Source: an uncultured Eubacteriales bacterium
Lineage (GTDB): Bacteria > Bacillota > Clostridia > Christensenellales > Aristaeellaceae
NCBI GenBank assembly: GCA_902765305.1
Contig: CACWZI010000001.1
Span: 1-64,000, forward strand
DNA: 64,000 nucleotides
Reading direction: 5' to 3'
The translations under genes and the position numbers were made by a program. Numbering within the stretch: the stretch's first letter is position 1; each line of letters opens with the position of its first letter. Below the pieces are notes generated by a model, which was not told where the DNA came from, searched no databases, and saw nothing but the letters and a program-made list of their open reading frames with translations. Below are positions 59,551 to 64,000 of the stretch, piece by piece.

Positions 59551-60327
59551 TTATCCCATGCGCGCCGCGATGGCATCCAGTATGGGTTGCGTCCACTGGC
59601 CCTGGAATATCCAGGCTTCGTGCTGCATGTCGAAGCGGATGATGTCCGGGTCGCGGAAGTGCTGCCGGTACCGCTTCTCATACTTCGGTCCCATCTTCAG
59701 CGCGTAGATGACGTGCACCGTGGTGCCGTCCACGTGGATGTCGTCCTCCAGGGGCGTCACATAGTCCGAGTAGAACTCCCGCGCCACGGTCTTTGGGTGC
59801 AGGGACACCATGCTGCCCGCGAATTGATCCATGAAGGCGTCGGTCTCCGGGTCCATGTTCATGCCGAAGTTTTTTACCAGCATGTCCTTGAGCTTCTGGC
59901 GCTTCCTGTCGTTCTTCGCCGCGTCGCCGATCCAGCGCCCCACGATCCAGGTCATGATCCGGGCGACGATGGGGCTGCCCTGATCCAGGTCGGAGGAGCC
60001 GATGAAGCCGTGGTCGATGTGGATGTGCTTGCGTTGGATCAGCAGGCCCACAAAGCTGCCGCCCAGCGAGGAGCCGTAGGCCCCGTCCACGCGCCCGCCG
60101 TGGTTTTTTATGATGTAATCCTCGATCTTCCCGGTCACCGTCAGCATGTCGGTGAACGGCTTTGTTTCCTTCTCGTCGTCGAAGCCGTCGTAATTGACGC
60201 AGATCAGGTGATACTGCGCCGCCAGCCGGTCGATGACCGTGTGAAAGTTGATCTCCCAGGTGCATGCCGTGCCGGGCAGCAGCAGCATGGTCTTGCCGTC
60301 CTGCCTGCCCATCTCTGTGAATTTCAT
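59551..60327 (-). CDS. Alpha/beta hydrolase
   Basis: 258 residues. TMLLLPGTACTWEINFHTVI, then VDGAYGSSLGGSFVGLLIQR with the nucleophile elbow G-x-S-x-G (GSSLGG), a lid region, and HEAWIFQGQWTQPILDAI with the likely catalytic His. ATG 60327 follows GAGGGCAACGCA. Lies between two methyltransferase genes in the same operon; the substrate is unknown. Confidence 0.82.
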   Translation of the reverse strand: MKFTEMGRQDGKTMLLLPGTACTWEINFHTVIDRLAAQYHLICVNYDGFDDEKETKPFTDMLTVTGKIEDYIIKNHGGRVDGAYGSSLGGSFVGLLIQRKHIHIDHGFIGSSDLDQGSPIVARIMTWIVGRWIGDAAKNDRKRQKLKDMLVKNFGMNMDPETDAFMDQFAGSMVSLHPKTVAREFYSDYVTPLEDDIHVDGTTVHVIYALKMGPKYEKRYRQHFRDPDIIRFDMQHEAWIFQGQWTQPILDAIAARMG

Positions 60328-60341
60328 TGCGTTGCCCTCGT

Positions 60342-61223
60342 TTACTTGATTCCCGTCAAAAGTGCCGATCCGCTCAGTCCCATCCAGGTGGCCTCGAATT
60401 TCGTCATGTATTTGCCGTCGGTGGTGTCGATCAGCGCCACCTTCCGATAGCCCATGTCCTTGAGGCGCTGCGTAAACGCCTGCATGTCGCCGTATTTCGA
60501 TTGGGAAAAGATGTCGTGCAGCGCGAAGGTGCCGCCCTTTTTCAGCGTGCGCAGGGTTTCCAGCAGGTATTGCTGCCGGTCGCCGGGAATGTTGTGGTAC
60601 ACGTAGTTGCTCACCACGGCGTCGAAGGTCCCGTCGGGAAAGTCGAGATGCGTGGCGTCGCCCTGCCGGAAGCTGGTATTCTTCACGCCCTCGGCCCTGG
60701 CGTTGTCCTCGCAGAGCTGCTTGCTGAAGGAGGCGTACTCCTTGCCCCAGCGGTCGATGCTCACGACCTGGGCCTGGGGATTGCGCTTGGCCACGGCGAT
60801 GGCCAGCGCGCCGCTGCCGCAGCCCACGTCCAGGCATTTGCCGCCGGCGGGCAGCTTCACATGCGCCGCCGTGCCTTCGATGATCTGCCGGGACATCTGA
60901 CGCTTGCCGTCATAGCTGAAGGCCCGGTGCATGAGCGCCGCCCAGATGGTCATACCGCAGAAGATCACCGCCAGTGCCGCAAAAACGATCGTCAGCACGG
61001 TTTTCAGCGTACCGTTCAGCAGCGCGTTGAGGACGACCGCCACGATCCCGCAGCCGATTGCCCCGCCCAGGAAGGACCAGATCATGCCCTTTGGCATCCA
61101 GTTTTTGTAATCGCCCCGCGCTACTGCCTGGCGGCAAGCGCGGGTTTCGCCTGCGTCTTGCCGCTGTGCGGCTGCGCTTGCAGGCTCAGTCCGGCTTTGC
61201 CGGACGCTATAATCAGGCTTCAT
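60342..61223 (-). CDS. Membrane-anchored class I SAM methyltransferase
   Basis: 293 residues. Two membrane helices (GMIWSFLGGAIGCGIVAVVL; VLTIVFAALAVIFCGMTIWA) precede the Rossmann domain: GGKCLDVGCGSGALAIAVAK, QVVSIDRWGKEYASFSKQ, FDAVVSNYVYHNIPGDRQQY and GGTFALHDIFSQSKYGDM. This type of short membrane-bound methyltransferase is common in gut Clostridia; target unknown. ATG 61223 with AAGGGGGG is chosen. It overlaps the MBL gene stop region. Confidence 0.85.
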   Translation of the reverse strand: MKPDYSVRQSRTEPASAAAQRQDAGETRACRQAVARGDYKNWMPKGMIWSFLGGAIGCGIVAVVLNALLNGTLKTVLTIVFAALAVIFCGMTIWAALMHRAFSYDGKRQMSRQIIEGTAAHVKLPAGGKCLDVGCGSGALAIAVAKRNPQAQVVSIDRWGKEYASFSKQLCEDNARAEGVKNTSFRQGDATHLDFPDGTFDAVVSNYVYHNIPGDRQQYLLETLRTLKKGGTFALHDIFSQSKYGDMQAFTQRLKDMGYRKVALIDTTDGKYMTKFEATWMGLSGSALLTGIK

Positions 61224-61225
61224 AG

Positions 61226-62089
61226 TCAACCCCCCTTCATTTTTAAGCGCACTTTCCGCGCATGTTCTTGGGTGTCGTCGTCCTCCACATAGCCGTCGTA
61301 GGGCGCCTCGGGGTCGGTATACTTCTTCGTGAAGGGCTTGCAGATCTCCGTGCGATGGGCGAAGGCGAAGTCCAGGTCGTCCGTCCAGCCGGTATGCCCG
61401 GTGATCACCGCGATGCGCCGCTTCCGGGCGCGCAGGTTCGCCTCCAGCTTTTCAAGGGACCGCACGGCCAGCCTGTTGTCCTCCGCCAGGGTGCTGATAA
61501 AGCTGTAGCCGCCGTCCACGCCGAACCAGATGGTGTCCCCGGTAAACAGGTATTCGTCGTCGATCAGGTAGACCATGTGCCCCCAGGTATGCCCCGGTAC
61601 CAGCAGGCATTCGACCTTGATGTCGCCGACGGTGAACACGTCGCCGTCCCTGAGCAGCACCTTTTTATTGTCCATCTTCACCATGGGCAGCTTGTACAGC
61701 CCGTGGATCACCTTGCGCCGCTTTTCGCCGGTCAGGTAGCGGTTCTCGATCTCGCCGATGTAGACGGTGGCGTCCTTGAACAGCCGCTCGCTGTCCGGCT
61801 CCAGCGCGCCCACGTGGTCGGTGTCCTGGTGGGTGATCAGTATGTGCTTGATCGTCGCCGGGTCGATGTCCAGCCAGCCCATCTTCTCCTTGAGCCGCGC
61901 GTAATTGTAACCGGCGTCGATCATGATCGTCGTGCCGTTCTTCGTATAGAAGAATATGTTTGCCACCCACTCCCGCACGCAGGCGACGCGGTCGTCGATG
62001 TGGCCGGTGTTCAGCGGCTTGAAGATCGCTCTGCCGCGAAACATTGCGCTCATGGATCGCTTTTGATTGTCTGAATCCTTTCTCGCCAT
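61226..62089 (-). CDS. MBL-fold metallo-hydrolase
   Basis: 287 residues. Zinc motif HILITHQDTDHVGAL (THxxxDH; the first His of HxHxDH is replaced by Gln), VPGHTWGHMVYLIDDEYLFT, GDTIWFGVDGG and a closing VITGHTGWTDDL. The QDTDH variant occurs in several MBL subgroups that keep activity. ATG 62089 with AGGAGTGAG upstream. Part of the methyltransferase operon, 14 bp after the first methyltransferase. Confidence 0.87.
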   Translation of the reverse strand: MARKDSDNQKRSMSAMFRGRAIFKPLNTGHIDDRVACVREWVANIFFYTKNGTTIMIDAGYNYARLKEKMGWLDIDPATIKHILITHQDTDHVGALEPDSERLFKDATVYIGEIENRYLTGEKRRKVIHGLYKLPMVKMDNKKVLLRDGDVFTVGDIKVECLLVPGHTWGHMVYLIDDEYLFTGDTIWFGVDGGYSFISTLAEDNRLAVRSLEKLEANLRARKRRIAVITGHTGWTDDLDFAFAHRTEICKPFTKKYTDPEAPYDGYVEDDDTQEHARKVRLKMKGG

Positions 62090-62103
62090 GCCCCACTCAC
62101 TCC

Positions 62104-62736
62104 TTACTTCCTCGCCAATACGGTGATCCACGGCTTGGAAGGATGATGATCGCCCGTCACTTCGGAAAAGCCCGCCGCCCTCAGCGCCGCTTCGATCGCT
62201 TCCACGGTGTGGTTCTTCATGCCGTCGATGATCTTCTCGAATTTCAGGCTCGTGGCGTCCGTTCCGTCGGATTCGTTGCAGATCATGAAAATCCCGCCCG
62301 GCTTGAGCACCCTCGCCACCTGGGAAAAGCACTTCTCCAGTCCCGGCCAGAAATAGATCGTCTCAAACGCCGTGGCGAGGTCGAAGCTTTCCGCGGGCAG
62401 CTTCAAATTTGACACGTCTCCCTGCTGCACCGCGCAGCGACCGGCGGCGATCATGTTCTGATTGTATTCCTTCGCCTTTTCAACGGACAGCTCGGAATAG
62501 TCGATGGCAGTCACATGCGCCCTGGGAAACAGCTTTAACAGCTCGCCGGCGTTCCTGCCGCCGCCGCAGCCGAGATCAACGGCGCTTTTCGGGTCGATTT
62601 GCGGCAGATGAGAGAATCCCCAGTCCGCCATTTTCGCGTGTCCGGAATTCATGCCGTTCAGCATCAGCTTCCCCAGAAAGCCCTCCGGCTTGCGCGTCTG
62701 GCTCACATAATCCTTGAACAGTCCCACAGTCATCAT
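62104..62736 (-). CDS. Class I SAM methyltransferase, first gene of operon
   Basis: 210 residues. SAVDLGCGGGRNAGELLKLF (motif I), VTAIDYSELSVEKAKEYNQN, FDLATAFETIYFWPGLEKCF and GGIFMICNESDGTD. The FETIYFWP pattern is typical of a clostridial group whose substrate is unknown. GAGGGG precedes ATG 62736/62733. Its promoter region carries TTAG-type elements like those at 58.2 kb. Confidence 0.87.
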   Translation of the reverse strand: MMTVGLFKDYVSQTRKPEGFLGKLMLNGMNSGHAKMADWGFSHLPQIDPKSAVDLGCGGGRNAGELLKLFPRAHVTAIDYSELSVEKAKEYNQNMIAAGRCAVQQGDVSNLKLPAESFDLATAFETIYFWPGLEKCFSQVARVLKPGGIFMICNESDGTDATSLKFEKIIDGMKNHTVEAIEAALRAAGFSEVTGDHHPSKPWITVLARK

Positions 62737-62744
62737 CCCCTCAA

Positions 62745-62817
62745 ATAGTTAGTCTTACCTTACCTCTATTATACGCATCAAACCGGGGAATGCAAGAGTT
62801 ATTTGTTAAAACTAACG
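62745..62817 (-). promoter_or_regulatory. Promoter of the methyltransferase operon with flanking GTTAGT boxes
   Basis: On the minus strand TTGCAT (62795-62790), a 16-bp spacer and TATAAT (62773-62768). GTTAGTCTTACC lies downstream (62748-62759) and GTTAAAACTAAC upstream (62806-62817). The boxes resemble those before DUF3793 and DUF2325. Confidence 0.6.
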
Positions 62818-62892
62818 CCGCTATGCCCAATTGGCATGAACTGAGGGGACAGATGCCCGGTTGGGAAGCGGTGCGCCGGCGCTACGGGCGCG

Positions 62893-63606
62893 TCACTTTC
62901 GCACGCTGACCCACAGGCCGTTCTCCCGCGTCACGAGCCCATATTGTCCGGCGATGGGGTTTCGGTCACCTACGATACAGTAATCGCAGCGGTCTGAGCT
63001 GCAGCACGTCCCCTCCCGGATCAGCGTCGCGTGCAGCTTCTGCATGGCCATGTGGTCGCAGTTGCACATCACGGGCAGCACGTCCTCCATGTGGTGGCGC
63101 TTGGCAAATTCCGCGTTCGGGCACTGTGTGAAGCAATAGCGGACGACGCCGTTTTGCCGGTCATAGGTATAGCCCTGCATCCGGAAGGACGCCGGGAACG
63201 CCCCGATCTCCTTCACGCGCTGGTCGGCGGCTTTTTTGAACGCGAGGTTCGCAATGCGGTTGTCCGGCATCCGGTTCAGGTTGAACAGCTTGCCCAGCGC
63301 GTCGAACCCGCCCATGAAGCAATCGAAGACATCCTGCTGGATGTCCTTTAGCGGCGGCTTTTCGTCAATCACGGCATACCAGGCAAAGATCAGTATGGGA
63401 TCGTAGATGCTGGCTGTCATCTTCACGCCGCCCAGGGCGGGCTCGTCCTCCAGAAATGCGCAGTATTGCAGCTGTACCTTCTCCCAAAGACGCTCCGCCG
63501 TGGGCGCGTCGTGGTACCGGCGCAGCAGCGTCTGCACGCATTTCTTCGCTTTCTTCGTATAGATCGCGTGCTTTGAGCGATCGAAGGGCAAATCGTTTTC
63601 TCTCAT
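62893..63606 (-). CDS. L-2-amino-thiazoline-4-carboxylate hydrolase-like protein
   Basis: 237 residues. YCFTQCPNAEFAKRHHMEDV, MCNCDHMAMQKLHATLIREG and CCSSDRCDYCIVG follow the ATC hydrolase pattern with its conserved C-N-x-D-H and cysteine-rich end. The founding enzyme opens the thiazoline ring in L-cysteine formation; many gut homologues have unknown substrates. ATG 63606 with AGAAGA upstream; longer in-frame extension has no ribosome site and reads into the neighbouring gene. Confidence 0.82.
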   Translation of the reverse strand: MRENDLPFDRSKHAIYTKKAKKCVQTLLRRYHDAPTAERLWEKVQLQYCAFLEDEPALGGVKMTASIYDPILIFAWYAVIDEKPPLKDIQQDVFDCFMGGFDALGKLFNLNRMPDNRIANLAFKKAADQRVKEIGAFPASFRMQGYTYDRQNGVVRYCFTQCPNAEFAKRHHMEDVLPVMCNCDHMAMQKLHATLIREGTCCSSDRCDYCIVGDRNPIAGQYGLVTRENGLWVSVRK

Positions 63607-63626
63607 GTGTACAATCTTCTTTCCGT

Positions 63627-64000
63627 TCAGATCAGTGTTACAATTCCAGCGATCACGGCAGCGCCGGCGACCCAGATGGCCGAGAGGATCCCGCGCTTTT
63701 TCAGCACCTGCGGCCAGGTCTGCACGAAGGGAATGTCCTCCGTGCCCGGAATGACCCAGAAGGCGCTGTGGCCGACCCACAGCCGGTCGATTACGATGCC
63801 GTCGTACCAGTTCATCACTTCGAGGAACATCAGCGCCTGCCAGTACGCGGCCCGGAAGGTTTGGATTCCGTTCCAAAAGCGGATGATCAGCACCAGCGCC
63901 ACCGCCATGACCGCGAAGAAGGCGATCATGAAGCGCCTTCTCTTGCGGCTGACCGTCCGGCGATCCGTCAATCCCAGCGCGTACACCCTCTCCTGCACGG
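63627..64000 (-). CDS. Membrane protein, C-terminal part (5' end beyond window)
   Basis: The frame is open to the window edge. Visible are a helix FMIAFFAVMAVALVLIIRFW, an amphipathic region with YWQALMFLEVMNWYDGIVID, and a final helix ILSAIWVAGAAVIAGIVTLI. No family recognised. It precedes the ATC hydrolase-like gene by 20 bp, probably in one operon. A GTG at 63998 is in frame but need not be the start. Confidence 0.6.
   Translation of the reverse strand, partial: VQERVYALGLTDRRTVSRKRRRFMIAFFAVMAVALVLIIRFWNGIQTFRAAYWQALMFLEVMNWYDGIVIDRLWVGHSAFWVIPGTEDIPFVQTWPQVLKKRGILSAIWVAGAAVIAGIVTLI

Overview
The window looks like a chromosome segment of a GC-rich anaerobic Clostridia-type member of the Bacillota. 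The evidence is the gene order plsX-acpP-rnc-smc-ftsY, whiA, a Noc-like ParB, DUF4867, DUF3793 with a flavodoxin, an FeS/TlpA redox pair with a CXXC membrane protein, clostridial repeat-type surface proteins and tandem large serine recombinases. I cannot name the species. Host-like genes are visibly GC-rich, whereas several blocks between about 20.7 and 50.2 kb are AT-rich and look acquired.

Left flank (1-20.6 kb): the 3' end of tuf, altered by a 29-bp tandem duplication; a nested palindromic intergenic element; DUF4867; a decayed Rpn-type nuclease; a surface repeat protein with a broken start; an AlgI-like O-acyltransferase in front of murB and whiA; a convergent ParB/Noc-like gene; a DUF6922/AbiEii toxin-antitoxin-like pair; and a long minus-strand operon plsX-acpP-rnc-smc-ftsY followed by a sugar kinase and fumC. 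A tRNA-Arg(CCG) comes next, with its 3' end and terminator duplicated 130 bp downstream. A phosphoesterase fragment and two small exported proteins follow.

Island (21.1-50.15 kb): a tRNA-Ala(CGC) is preceded by tandem copies of its own 5' half. Two copies of its 3' part (57 and 49 identical bp) occur downstream, each directly behind a TnpW-like small gene plus large serine recombinase. This is the layout expected for two mobile elements stacked in one tRNA gene. Element 1 (about 3.3 kb) holds the remains of a Qat anti-phage system (truncated qatC and an intact-looking qatD). Element 2 (about 25.7 kb) holds a recombinase module whose proteins share a common domain, XRE, ImmA/IrrE and phage-type genes (DUF2800, sigma-like), and then a defence cluster. 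The cluster comprises an ABC-three-component-like system (HNH-like protein, small middle component, DUF2326-type ATPase, HTH), a protein with a diadenylate-cyclase-like C-terminal domain, an orphan structured RNA with promoter and terminator, a DUF3990/XRE toxin-antitoxin pair, and a SLATT-membrane-protein plus reverse-transcriptase pair preceded by a promoter-bearing, hairpin-rich non-coding stretch.

Right flank (50.2-64 kb): a 5'-truncated S41 peptidase abuts the island. It is followed by a CXXC membrane protein with an FeS/TlpA fusion, a MATE transporter, a surface protein fragment fused out of frame behind a flavodoxin gene, DUF3793 and DUF2325 genes with candidate DtxR-like operators, and a minus-strand operon of three methyltransferases, an MBL-fold hydrolase and an alpha/beta hydrolase. 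An amino-thiazoline-carboxylate hydrolase homologue and a membrane protein cut by the window edge end the window.

The strongest leads for undescribed biology are the RT-SLATT locus with its upstream candidate RNA, the orphan RNA at 43978-44118 beside the DAC-like protein, and the tandem tRNA-Ala half-gene array in front of the integration site.
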